Shown piece after piece: positions 18,601 to 28,900 of a stretch of 64,000 nt of DNA (position 1 is the stretch's first letter; every line of letters begins with the position of its first letter). The position numbers and the translations under genes were made by a program. The DNA comes from Flavobacterium endophyticum. Its GTDB lineage: Bacteria; Bacteroidota; Bacteroidia; Flavobacteriales; Flavobacteriaceae. The stretch spans positions 124,001-188,000 of the forward strand of contig NZ_RBLC01000005.1 in the NCBI RefSeq assembly GCF_003634455.1. Reading direction: 5' to 3'. Below the pieces are notes generated by a model. That model was not told where the DNA came from, did not search any database, and was given only the letters and a program-made list of their open reading frames with translations.

Positions 18601-19456
18601 GAATACGGCTGGCATCAAATGGTATGCTGATGCAGATGCGACAACACCGCTATTGCCGACGGAAGCTTTGGCAACAGGAAATTATTATGCGACTATGACA
18701 GTAGACGGGTGCGAAAGTACAAGAACCCTGACTTCTGTTACCTTAACTACAGTGACGGCTCCTACTACAACAGCACAGACGTTCTGCAGCCTAGCTGAAG
18801 CAACCGTAGCCGACTTATTGCCAAATACGGCTGGTATCAAATGGTATGCTGATGCAGATGCGACAACACCGCTATTGCCGTCGGAAGCTTTGGCAACAGG
18901 AAACTATTATGCGACTATAACAGTAAACGGGTGCGAAAGTACAAGAACCGTGACTTCTGTCACTATAAGCACTACCGCCGTTCCAAGTGGCGCAACAAGC
19001 CAAGAATTTACAGAAGGCGAAACTCTGGCCGCTTTAGAAGTAACAGGAACTAATTTAGAATGGTTTTCTTCTGCCGAAGCTGCCGAAGCAGGAACATCAC
19101 CTTTAAGCCTAACCGAATTGCTTGTAGATGGCACGACTTATTATGCGGTGCAGACCCTTAACGAATGCAGCAGCAGCCCGTTAGCAGTTACCGTTTCAGA
19201 GGTCTTAGGTACTCCAAGTTTTGATATGGAAAATCTAAAAGCCTATCCTAATCCTACTACTGACGTGCTGAACATTTCTTATTCTAAGACTATCGAATCT
19301 GTTACTGTTTTCAACTTGCTAGGACAGAAAGTAATCGACAAGAAAGCAAACGACAGCAACATCAAAATTGACATGTCAAGCCTTGAAGCCGGAGCTTATC
19401 TCGTAAAATTATCTTCTGGACAAATATCAAAAACCATTAGAGTCCTCAAGAAATAA
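15677..19456 (+). CDS. Large secreted T9SS type A protein with four 74-residue Ig-like repeats
   Basis: A 1259-residue exported protein. The signal peptide is residues 1-29 (FLFALILLSPTANFAQ). An N-terminal jelly-roll-like domain (30-205) precedes a choice-of-anchor-D-like sandwich (about 205-315). Ig/PKD-like beta domains follow, with repeated LTGLIPSSTS segments (about 415-800). Then come four nearly identical 74-residue units (about 805-1100) beginning TFCSLAEATVADLLPN and each carrying two cysteines (FCSL and DGCEST, or NGCEST in the last unit) that could form a disulphide. The C-terminal T9SS type A domain (about 1185-1259) shows LKAYPNPTTDVLNI, FNLLGQKV and GAYLVKLSSG. It has the features of a surface adhesin with no enzymatic motif. 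It is transcribed separately from the preceding gene because of the terminator at 15499-15528. Confidence 0.85.
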   Translation: MDSTLHKKLFGSFFLFALILLSPTANFAQIIGWNANSTGGGFGTSPWTPSTLNTNLQTSGLIRGSSIATSGTPAGNCWGGSGGWSTGQSDANSFYFTFQATAGYKVSLSSISTATRRSNSGPTGCIVYYSVGGAPFASVASWTTSSTSGTTGTANSVSLAGISALQNIGPGVVVKFRIIPQGSTGNYYLTGGTNSLKIDGSVVAAVNPLITPSTTSLASFGDVMVGSSSASTSFTFDAVGMTEDVSIAAPAGFEISTDNSNWYPGTDITPNAGTLNDEQIWVRFSPTAVGNASGDIILSSAGATNKFVSVTGNGIPAVSYIVVDDEPYGPYCNGIANTFDLDFTPAGSFNSTNFYAQLSNPDGTFPTTPTNIVGVSAISPISVTIPADIAPSSLYRVRVYNDDPLTFSNNDNGHNIVVTEAATLTGITQSAVVCDGGTAIINLTGLIPSSTSAISFAINGGTAQNSTGIIADSSGNASFNITLTSSTDGQSLVIGTIERTDIPSCPNTLTAANSVVLTVHPTPTVTAISATSVCGESGSTTITLTGLIPSSTSDLIYAIAGGTAGTLTGITADASGEARFDLPLTASNNGQTLEITSITRTDVLPNCNSTLTGISTSLVINPRPTAVLSGDQSICLGSVSSDLSIALTGTAPWSITYTDGTTTFPVTNITASPYLFTVTIPETKTYTITAVEDANCTAQASDLSGSATVTVVAMSNGGNLTGSATVCSGANNGTLTLENHVGSIIKWQSSTTADFSGTVSDIANTSATLEYTNLLETTYYRAVVSNMPCPEVNSAIATITVTQTPAPTTATQTFCSLAEATVADLLPNTAGIKWYADAEATTPLLPTEALATGNYYATITVDGCESTRTLTSVILTTVTAPTTTAQTFCSLAEATVADLLPNTAGIKWYADADATTPLLPTEALATGNYYATITVDGCESTRTLTSVTLTTITAPTTTAQTFCSLAEATVADLLPNTAGIKWYADADATTPLLPTEALATGNYYATMTVDGCESTRTLTSVTLTTVTAPTTTAQTFCSLAEATVADLLPNTAGIKWYADADATTPLLPSEALATGNYYATITVNGCESTRTVTSVTISTTAVPSGATSQEFTEGETLAALEVTGTNLEWFSSAEAAEAGTSPLSLTELLVDGTTYYAVQTLNECSSSPLAVTVSEVLGTPSFDMENLKAYPNPTTDVLNISYSKTIESVTVFNLLGQKVIDKKANDSNIKIDMSSLEAGAYLVKLSSGQISKTIRVLKK
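18090..18977 (+). repeat. Four 222-bp tandem repeats inside the 1259-residue protein
   Basis: The marker CAGACGTTCTG recurs at 18110, 18332, 18554 and 18776, an exact 222-base (74-codon) period without indels. Units differ mainly at synonymous sites, with a few amino-acid changes such as E/D in the AEATT/ADATT segment. Confidence 0.9.
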
Positions 19457-19475
19457 GACCTCATAATTCCGTCAA

Positions 19476-19506
19476 AAGCCTGCTAAAATACCTAGCAGGC
19501 TTTTGG
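19476..19506 (+). terminator. Hairpin terminator after the 1259-residue protein
   Basis: The perfect 12-base arms AAAAGCCTGCTA (19476-19487) and TAGCAGGCTTTT (19495-19506) have a 7-base loop. The T-run is only four bases. Confidence 0.65.
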
Positions 19507-19642
19507 TGCGGAATAACAGAAAAGTAACAAAATCCTAACATTGGCCGGCAACAGCACGACGTAAGATAACATTTTGATAAATCTAACAAAGGCTCTAATT
19601 AATCTAACGAGCCTACATTGCGCCGGTTTTAAATTGACTACA

Positions 19643-22600
19643 ATGAAATTAAAAAAGTTCAAACGCTTTCTTGCCATAGCTACATTGGCCCTTTTATCTT
19701 ATCAAGATGCCTTTTCCCAATGTTTTCAAATCGAGAGTATCTTGGTAGATGCTTGCGGCGTGCAGGAAGGACTGAATGAAATGGTACGATTTAAAGTAGG
19801 CAACGCCGACATAAATACTAGCAACCTAACCGTGTCTTGGCCAAACAATCCCTGGCAAGGTCTTATTAGAAATGCAACGACAGCTTCAAAAGTAGCAACC
19901 CTTAATGCCGATATTCTAGATGCTGGAGGTTGCGGCCAATTAATCGAACCGACTGGAGGCGTATTGCCTGCTAATGCGAACGTCATTTTGGTCACAAGCC
20001 ATACTTTCGATACCGAACTCAACTCTTTCGGGGCTTTGACCGACAACATTTATATCATCTTTCAGAACAATCCCTCGACAGCCTCTGGGCATTTTGCCAA
20101 TTCAGGAACCGGGATACGAACCTTGACCATCTCGTTCGGATCTTGTTCTGATACCGTTTCTTACGACCGTGCCCTGCTTATCGATACCAATGGAGCCACT
20201 GTTGCAGCAGACGGAGCTATCGTGCAATACAATCCGGCAGGAACGCCTACATACATCAACAATGGGTGTTCTGCTCCTGTCCAGCCCTTTACTGTCAATG
20301 CCGGACCCGCTACCCTAACTGCTTGTGCCGGGACTACTATCTCCTTAAATGGAATTGCACAAGGACACCAATCTGTAAGATGGTCTGCACCAAGCGGTAC
20401 TTTTTCGACACCGAACAATCTGGCCACAACATATACTTCAAGCGCTTCACAAGCCGGAAGCGTTGTCACAATTACCCTGACAGCCATAAACAGTTGCGGA
20501 TTGGAAATAACCGATACCATCAACTTAACATTGACGAATAGTGTCACGCCGAACTTTCCTACCACGCTTTCTCTTTGCAGAGGAAATACGGCTCCTGTCT
20601 TGAATACTACTTCTCCGAATGGAATCACGGGAACATGGAATCCGGCCGTAATCAACAATACAGCCAACGGAAGCTATGTCTTTACGCCAAACACCGGACA
20701 GTGCGCAGCTGGTGTAACATTAAACGTGACAGTAACCAACAGCATCACGCCGAACTTCCCTACAACGCTTTCTTTATGTACGGGAAATACAGCACCGACT
20801 TTAAATACGACTTCCCCGAATGGAATTACAGGAACATGGAATCCAGCCGTTATCAGCAATACAGCCAACGGAAGCTATGTCTTTACGCCAAATCCTGGGC
20901 AATGTGCTACCAACGTAACATTAAATGTCACGGTATCTAACAGCATCACGCCCAACTTTCCGACAACGCTTTCTTTATGTTCAGGAAGTACGGCTCCATT
21001 ATTAAACACGACGTCTCCCAACGGAATTACAGGAACATGGAATCCGGCCGTAATCAGCAATACCGCTAACGGAAGCTATGTCTTTACGCCAAATGCAGGA
21101 CAGTGCGCTACAAGCATAACATTAAACGTGACGGTAAGCAACAGCATCACGCCCAACTTTCCGACTACCCTATCTTTATGTAACGGAAGCACGGCACCTT
21201 TATTAAACACGACTTCCCCGAACGGAATCACAGGAACCTGGAGTCCAGCCGTGATAAGTAATACGACAAACGGAAGCTATGTCTTTACGCCAAACACCGG
21301 ACAGTGTGCTACAAGCGTAACGCTAAACGTGACGGTAAGCAACAGCATTACTCCGAACTTTCCGACTACGCTTTCACTATGCTCAGGAGGAACTGTTCCG
21401 ACATTAAATACGACTTCTCCAAACGGAATTACAGGAACATGGAGTCCGGCCGTAATCAGCAATACGGCTAACGGAAATTATGTCTTTACGCCAAATGCAG
21501 GACAATGTGCCACAAGCGTGACGCTGAACGTGACGGTAAGCAACAGCATTACGCCAAACTTTCCGACGACACTTTCTTTATGTACGGGAAATACAGCACC
21601 GACTTTAAATACGACTTCTCCGAACGGAATTACAGGAACTTGGAATCCGGCCGTAATTAACAATACGACCAGCGGAAGCTATGTATTTACGCCGAATGCA
21701 GGGCAGTGCGCCGCAAGCGTAACATTAATCGTAACCGTAGCCAGCAGCATTACGCCAAATTTCCCAACAAGCTTGACGGTTTGTACGGGAAGTACCGCTC
21801 CGATATTGAATACTACTTCTCCAAACGGAATCACAGGAACCTGGAATCCAGCCGTAGTAAGCAATACCACAAGCAGAAGCTATGTCTTTACGCCAAATGC
21901 AGGACAATGCGCAACAAGCTTGACACTCAATGTAACAGTTACCAATAGTATTACTCCAAATTTTGCAACGACACTTTCTTTGTGCTCAGGCAGTACTGCG
22001 CCAATATTAAATACAACTTCTCCAAACGGAATCACAGGAACATGGAATCCAGCCGTAATAAACACTACTGCAGGCGGAAGCTACGTATTTACGCCGAATG
22101 CTGGACAATGCGCAACAAGCATGACATTGAATGTAACAATTACAAATAGCATCACTCCTGATTTTGTAACCACATTGGCTTTGTGCAATGGAGATGCGGC
22201 ACCGACCCTGAATACAACTTCTCCAAATGGAGTTACAGGTACTTGGAATCCAGCCACAATCAGCAATACAACGAGCGGAAGCTATGTCTTTACACCGAAC
22301 GCAGGGCAATGTGCTCCGAGCATCACTTTAAACGTGACGGTTGGCAATGTAAATTTTGAAATCAATAACGAATGCCAAAATGGAGATTATGTCATCACGG
22401 TAGTTCCTGTCGCAGGTTCTTTTGATAGCAACGAAGCAGATTACCATTGGACGAATAGCCAAGGCGGTATAGTAGGAACCGATTCCTATTTAAATATTAC
22501 CGATCTGTTGAATACTAATCCAGTTGAAGAAGAATTTCCGATAACCTACTACGTACGTGTCACTACACCGCAAGGCTGCACCTTAACGAAAGAAAGAATC

Positions 22601-22867
22601 GTGTATGGCACTTTCTGTTCGATTCCAAAAGGCATATCCCCTAATAATGATTCTAGAAATGACGAATTCGACCTTAGCGGATTGGGAGTAAAAGAACTTA
22701 CCATTTTTAACCGATACGGCGTAAAAGTATACGGCTATAAGAATTATACCAACCAATGGAAAGGACAATCTGACCAAGGAAACGAATTGCCAGATGCTAC
22801 GTATTACTATGTAATCAGCAAGAGCGACGGACAAACCTTAACCGGATGGGTTTACATCAATAGATAA
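19643..22867 (+). CDS. Repeat adhesin with T9SS type B (gliding-motility-associated) C-terminus, nine 67-residue modules
   Basis: A 1074-residue exported protein. The frame opens at 19574, but the signal peptide (MKLKKFKRFLAIATLALLSYQDAFSQ) begins at the ATG at 19643, which is taken as the start. An N-terminal lamin-tail-like domain (about 27-210, with cysteines) precedes an Ig-like segment (to about 299). Nine tandem 67-residue modules follow (about 300-902), each running from SITPNFPTTLSLC to GQCATSVTLNVTVSN and holding two conserved cysteines. The C-terminal type B domain (about 992-1074) shows KGISPNNDSRNDEF, IFNRYGVKVY and GWVYINR. Such domains direct proteins through T9SS with help from a PorP/SprF partner. 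None is adjacent here, and the nearest is at 54012-54923. The next gene carries the same module. Confidence 0.87.
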   Translation: MKLKKFKRFLAIATLALLSYQDAFSQCFQIESILVDACGVQEGLNEMVRFKVGNADINTSNLTVSWPNNPWQGLIRNATTASKVATLNADILDAGGCGQLIEPTGGVLPANANVILVTSHTFDTELNSFGALTDNIYIIFQNNPSTASGHFANSGTGIRTLTISFGSCSDTVSYDRALLIDTNGATVAADGAIVQYNPAGTPTYINNGCSAPVQPFTVNAGPATLTACAGTTISLNGIAQGHQSVRWSAPSGTFSTPNNLATTYTSSASQAGSVVTITLTAINSCGLEITDTINLTLTNSVTPNFPTTLSLCRGNTAPVLNTTSPNGITGTWNPAVINNTANGSYVFTPNTGQCAAGVTLNVTVTNSITPNFPTTLSLCTGNTAPTLNTTSPNGITGTWNPAVISNTANGSYVFTPNPGQCATNVTLNVTVSNSITPNFPTTLSLCSGSTAPLLNTTSPNGITGTWNPAVISNTANGSYVFTPNAGQCATSITLNVTVSNSITPNFPTTLSLCNGSTAPLLNTTSPNGITGTWSPAVISNTTNGSYVFTPNTGQCATSVTLNVTVSNSITPNFPTTLSLCSGGTVPTLNTTSPNGITGTWSPAVISNTANGNYVFTPNAGQCATSVTLNVTVSNSITPNFPTTLSLCTGNTAPTLNTTSPNGITGTWNPAVINNTTSGSYVFTPNAGQCAASVTLIVTVASSITPNFPTSLTVCTGSTAPILNTTSPNGITGTWNPAVVSNTTSRSYVFTPNAGQCATSLTLNVTVTNSITPNFATTLSLCSGSTAPILNTTSPNGITGTWNPAVINTTAGGSYVFTPNAGQCATSMTLNVTITNSITPDFVTTLALCNGDAAPTLNTTSPNGVTGTWNPATISNTTSGSYVFTPNAGQCAPSITLNVTVGNVNFEINNECQNGDYVITVVPVAGSFDSNEADYHWTNSQGGIVGTDSYLNITDLLNTNPVEEEFPITYYVRVTTPQGCTLTKERIVYGTFCSIPKGISPNNDSRNDEFDLSGLGVKELTIFNRYGVKVYGYKNYTNQWKGQSDQGNELPDATYYYVISKSDGQTLTGWVYINR
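20540..22348 (+). repeat. Nine tandem 201-bp units (67-residue module)
   Basis: Unit starts fall at 20540 + n x 201, up to 22148, with no indel. The units encode S[VI]TP[ND]F...LC...NTTSPNG[IV]TGTW[NS]PA...GQCA...N[VI]TV. Divergence is mainly synonymous, with hypervariable residues just after the first cysteine (RGN, TGN, SGS, NGS, SGG, NGD). Confidence 0.93.
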
Positions 22868-22977
22868 AAACATAAGCAACTGTTTATTAAACATTTAATA
22901 AAGAAAACCTAATCCCTTCAAAGTAGAATAAACATTACTTTTCGTAGGTTTTGAAATAATGCTAATCTCCCACAACT

Positions 22978-25900
22978 ATGTCAAAAAACCTTAGTACTTC
23001 TGTCAAAAAAAATACATTTTTGTTCCTTACTCTATTTTTTTTGATGGCCGGATCGAAAGCCTCGGCTCAAATCTATTACCATAATTTTGGCACGACTGCT
23101 ATCACGGCACATCCTTATACGGTAGCTCCAACGACTTTAAATACGCGTTTATCGGGTTCTTCGTGGAGCAACAGCTTAAATACATGGACAAGTACAACTG
23201 GAGCTACAGGAGAAGCAATCCGCCTTACTACCGCTACTGCCGCAACAATTACGCTTACGTTTAATGTGGCCGCCAACTTTCAGGCAGAAATCACTTCTTT
23301 TGATTTTTGGAGGGTGAGAAGTAATTTTGGTCCGCAAAACTGGTCGATGACCATCAATGGAATTAATGCCGGAAGCGGTACCATCGGGACTACAGGCGCT
23401 GCACTCGGAACTACCAATGTTGCCAATACAATTTCGGGACTCACAGGGACCGTGACCGTAGTTATTTCGCTTAGCGGCGCTACAGGAAACGGTACATTCC
23501 GTTTGGATGATTTTACCTTAAACGGAAGCGTGACTTCCAACTGTGCGGCTCCTACGATAACCTCTTTTTCGCCTACATCAGGTCCGCAGAATACCATAGT
23601 TACCATAAACGGAAACGGATTTTTAGCAGGTACAGGAACTTCCGCAGTAAAATTTAACGGCATCGACGCAACTAGTTTTACTGTTGTTTCCAATACGGTC
23701 ATCAAGGCCTATGTTCCTGCAGGAAACGCCACAGGCAACATCAGCATTACGACCAACGGATGCGAAGGATTTTCATCGACCGGTTTTACTAAGCTGGAAA
23801 CGAGCAGTGTCGGGAATTATTCAAGCGATATCTATATTTCCGAACTGCATGATGCACAAGCTGGAGATGGCGGTGTCATAGAAATATATAATGGAACCGC
23901 ATCCACAGTCAATCTAACTGGGTATACCATACGAAGGTATGGCGATATTGGCGGTGCGACTTTTTATACAATTGTACTTAGTGGTTCTATTCCTCCAGGA
24001 GGGATTTTCTTAATCGGAATTGGAACAGGCGTAATTCCGTGTAGCATTACTTCCAACCAGACTTATCCAACAGGATTTAATGCAAATGATGAATTCGAAT
24101 TGATTAAAAACGGTGTGGTTATCGACAACGTACATGCTCCAAATAATGTGGGCTATTCCGTTATTAGAAACCCAAATGCTGTCGCTCCTAAAGTTGTTTT
24201 TAATGGTAGCGATTGGAATACTCAAACTTCTGAAAGCTGCGCCAATATCGGAATCCACAATGTAAGCAACCCTACGCCTCCAACATTGACAAATCCAACA
24301 AGCAGGGTTATTTGCGAGAACAATTCGGTTACTTATACCGCTACTCTTGCCAACAGTACAGGCTTTACTTTTCAATGGAAAAGGCTTGATGCATCAGGAA
24401 ACTGGGTCAATATTACCAATGGAGCGCCTTATTCGGGAGCTACTACGAATACGCTTACCATCAATCCGACACCTTTAACTTTTGATGACAATCAATATTA
24501 TTGTCAAGTTACCTCTACGCAACATACCTTGATCAGTCATGCGGCACAATTAGAAGTAAATCCATCCACAGTTCCTGACTTTGCTACAGCACTTTCTTTC
24601 TGTAATGGAGGAACCGTTCCTGCCTTAAGTACTACCTCTCCTAATGGCATTACAGGAACCTGGAGTCCTGCTACGATAAGCAATACTGCAAGCGGAAGCT
24701 ACGTCTTTACGCCAACTGCAGGATTATGTTCCCCAAGCGTCACATTAAACGTAACAATAAGCAACAGCATCGTGCCCGATTTCGCGACAACGCTGACCTT
24801 CTGTAATGGAGAAACAGTGCCTGCACTCCAAGCCACTTCTCCAAACGGAATCACTGGAACATGGAGTCCAGCCACGATCAGTAACACGGCTAGCGGAAGC
24901 TACGTATTCACGCCAAATGCAGGACAGTGCGCCACACCTATGACGCTGAATGTAACGATAAACAACAATATCCTACCTGATTTTCCAACTACACTAGCGT
25001 TATGCAACGGAGGTACGGTTCCTACATTAAACACGACTTCCCCTAATGGAATCACAGGAACATGGGCACCAGCAGCTATAAATAACACCGCTAGCGGAAG
25101 CTATGTCTTTACGCCAAACGCTGGACAATGTGCTACAAATATGACGCTGAATGTAACGGTTAATAGCCCTATTACGCCCGATTTCCCTACAATATTGGCT
25201 TTCTGCAACGGAGCAACCGTGCCGACACTCCAAGCTACTTCTCCAAACGGAATCACGGGAACTTGGAGTCCTGCCGCGATCAGCAACACGGCTAGCGGAA
25301 GCTACGTATTTACTCCGAATACCGGACAATGCGCCACGCCAATGACATTGAACGTCACGATTACCAATAACATCACGCCAGACTTCCCTACAGCATTATC
25401 CTTCTGCAACGGAGCAACAGTACCGACACTCCAAGCCACTTCTCCAAACGGAATTACCGGAATTTGGAGCCCTGCCACGATCAGCAACACGGCTAGCGGA
25501 AGCTACATCTTTACGCCGAATACGGGACAGTGTGCTACAGCCATGACGCTGAACGTGACCATAAACAACAATATCACGCCAGATTTCCCTATAACACTGG
25601 CTTTCTGCAACGGAGCAACCGTACCGACACTACAGGCTACCTCTCCAAACGGAATCACGGGAACTTGGAGTCCTGCCACGATCAGCAACACGGCTAGCGG
25701 AAGCTATGTTTTTACTCCTAATACGGGACAGTGTGCTACAGCCATGACACTGAACGTAACCATAAACAACAATATCACGCCAGATTTCCCTACAGCATTG
25801 GCTTTCTGTAACGGAGCAACAGTACCGACGCTTCAGGCTACTTCTCCAAACGGAATTACAGGAACTTGGAGTCCAGCCACGATAAGCAACACAGCCAGCG

Positions 25901-28900
25901 GAAGCTACGTATTTACGCCGAATGCGGGACAGTGTGCTACAGCCATGACGCTGAACGTGACCATAAGCAATAACATCACGCCGGACTTCCCTACAACACT
26001 GGCTTTTTGTAACGGAGCAACAGTACCAGCACTCCAAGCGACTTCTCCAAACGGAATTACGGGAACTTGGAGTCCAGCCATGATAAGCAACACCGCAAGC
26101 GGAAGCTACGTATTTACGCCGAATACGGGACAATGTGCTACAGCCATGACGCTGAACGTCACGATTAACAATAATATCACGCCGGACTTCCCTACAACGC
26201 TGGCTTTTTGTAACGGAGCAACAGTACCAGCACTCCAAGCGACTTCTCCAAACGGAATTACGGGAACTTGGAGTCCTGCCACGATCAGCAACACGGCTAG
26301 CGGAAGCTACCTATTTACGCCGAATACGGGACAATGTGCTACAGCCATGACGCTGAACGTCACGATTAACAATAATATAACGCCGGACTTCCCTACTGTA
26401 TTAGCTTTCTGTAACGGAGCAACGGTACCGACACTTCAAGCTACTTCTCCAAATGGAATTACGGGAACTTGGAGCCCTGCCACGATCAGCAACGCAGCCA
26501 GCGGAAGCTACGTATTTACGCCAAATGCAGGACAGTGTGCTACAGCCATGACGCTGAACGTGACGATAAACAATAATATCACGCCGGATTTCTCTACGGT
26601 ATTGGCTTTCTGTAATGGGGAAACAGTTCCAGCGCTTCAAGCCACTTCTCCAAACGGAATTACGGGAACTTGGAGCCCTGCCACGATCAGCAACACAGCT
26701 AACGGGAGCTACGTATTTACGCCGAATGCAGGACAATGTGCTACAGCTATGACGCTAAATGTGACCATAAATAACAACATAGTACCCGATTTTGCTACAG
26801 CAATGACTTTTTGCAGCGGAGACGGAATTCCGATATTAAATACGACTTCTCCGAACGGAATCACGGGTTCGTGGAATCCTGCCACAATCAGCAATACGGC
26901 TAGCGGAAGTTATGTCTTTACGCCAAGTGCCGGACAATGTGCTACAGCTATTACGCTGAATGTAACTATAAACAACCAAACTGTACCTGACTTTGCAACA
27001 ACAATGACGCTTTGCAACGGAAGTACGGCACCTGCTTTGATTGCAACTTCTCCAAACGGAATTACAGGAACTTGGAGTCCTGCCACGATCAGCAACACTG
27101 CAAGCGGAAGCTATGTGTTTACGCCAAATGCGGGACAGTGCGCTACAGGTGCGACCTTAAACGTAACTGTAACGAACAGCATCACGCCGAATTTTGCAAC
27201 GGCCTTGAACTTATGTTCTGGAGCAACGGCACCTGCATTGAGCACAACTTCTCCAAACGGAATCACGGGAACTTGGAGTCCTGCTACAATCAGCAACACC
27301 GTAAGCGGAAGTTATGTCTTTACGCCAAATGCAGGACAGTGTGCTGTAAATGTTACTTTGAATGTCACCATTAACGGAAACACGGTGCCTGACTTCCCTA
27401 CTTCTCTTGCTTTCTGTAATGGCGAAACGGTGCCAGCACTTTTGGCAACTTCGCCAAACGGAATTACGGGAACTTGGAGTCCTGCTACGATAAGCAATAC
27501 GGCAAGCGGCAATTATGTCTTTACGCCAAATGCGGGACAGTGTGCTACAAGCATTACTTTAAGGGTAACTATTAATAGTAGAGTTGTTCCTAATTTTGCG
27601 ACGGTAATGACTTTTTGCAACGGAGGTACAGTACCTGCCTTAAATACGACTTCGCCTAACGGAATCACAGGAACTTGGACTCCTGTCACGATAAGCAATA
27701 CAGCTAACGGAACGTATGTCTTTACGCCAAATACAGGCCAGTGTGCTACAAACGCAACATTGAATGTGACTATCAATCCTACTATCGTTCCTGATTTTGC
27801 AACGTCATTGGCTTTTTGCAGTGGTGAAACGGTACCGGCACTTCAGGCGACTTCCCCTAACGGAATAAGCGGTACTTGGAGTCCTGCCGCAATCAGCAAT
27901 ACGGCTAGCGGAAGTTATGTCTTTACACCAAACGCTGGACAGTGTGCCACACCTACAACCCTGAATGTTACGATTAACAATAGCGCAGTATTACCAGCTA
28001 TAAATGGTCCTATTTCGGTATGTATTACGAATACGATACAGCTGACACATACGACTCCGGGCGGCACTTGGTCAAGCAACAATACGAATGCGGCTACGGT
28101 AGATGCTGCCGGAAATGTTACGGGAGTGAATGCCGGAACAGCGGTAATAACCTATTCTGTAGGCAACGGCAATTGTACTTCTATCGTCAGAAAAACGATT
28201 ATCGTGTATCTGCCACCGAGTCCAGTACTTAAGGATGATTTTATTTGTTTGGATAACCAAACGGGGGCTGTCCTTTCAACGGTAACGTTGTACAGCCACA
28301 TTCCTAATGCTAATCATACGTTTGTGTGGACACGAAATAATGTGGTATTGCCAACGACAACCAATACGCATATTGCTACCGAGCCTGGAAACTATCAGGT
28401 GGTTGTTACTAATTTAAATACGGGCTGTACGGCTTCGGCTTCGGCTACCGTGGGTACTTCTTCTCTTGCGATAGCTACTGCTACCGTAGGCAGGGATTTT
28501 GACAAAAACCAAATCATTACGGTAAATGTTACAGGAGGCTCTGGCCAGTATGAATTCCAGTTGAATGGAGGCACTCCGCAGCAAAGCAATCAGTTTACGA
28601 ATATCTATGAGGGGGAATATGAAATTACGGTAAAAGATACGCAGGGATGTGGTGAAATCACATTAACGGTCTATGCTTTGAATTATCCGTATTATTTTAC
28701 GCCTAATGCAGATGGTTATAATGATACTTGGAATGTTGATGGTCTCGCCAACCAGCCAGAGGCTATGATTTATATTTTTGACCGCTACGGAAAGCTCATC
28801 AAGCAGATTTTCCCTTCATCGGCGGGATGGGACGGAACGTATAACGGCCATGCGCTACCTGCTACGGATTATTGGTTTAAGCTATTGTACAAAAGCAGAG

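Noticed and set aside
19726..22309. Long open frames on the minus strand through the adhesin repeats
   Set aside because: They recur with the 201-base period and mirror the plus-strand codon pattern, so they are by-products of repetitive coding sequence. The same holds for minus-strand frames over 24699-27776 and plus-strand frames over 59845-61038.
20540..27981. Noncoding satellite or CRISPR
   Set aside because: Both arrays are in frame within long open frames with signal peptides and T9SS type B C-termini, and differences between units are largely synonymous.
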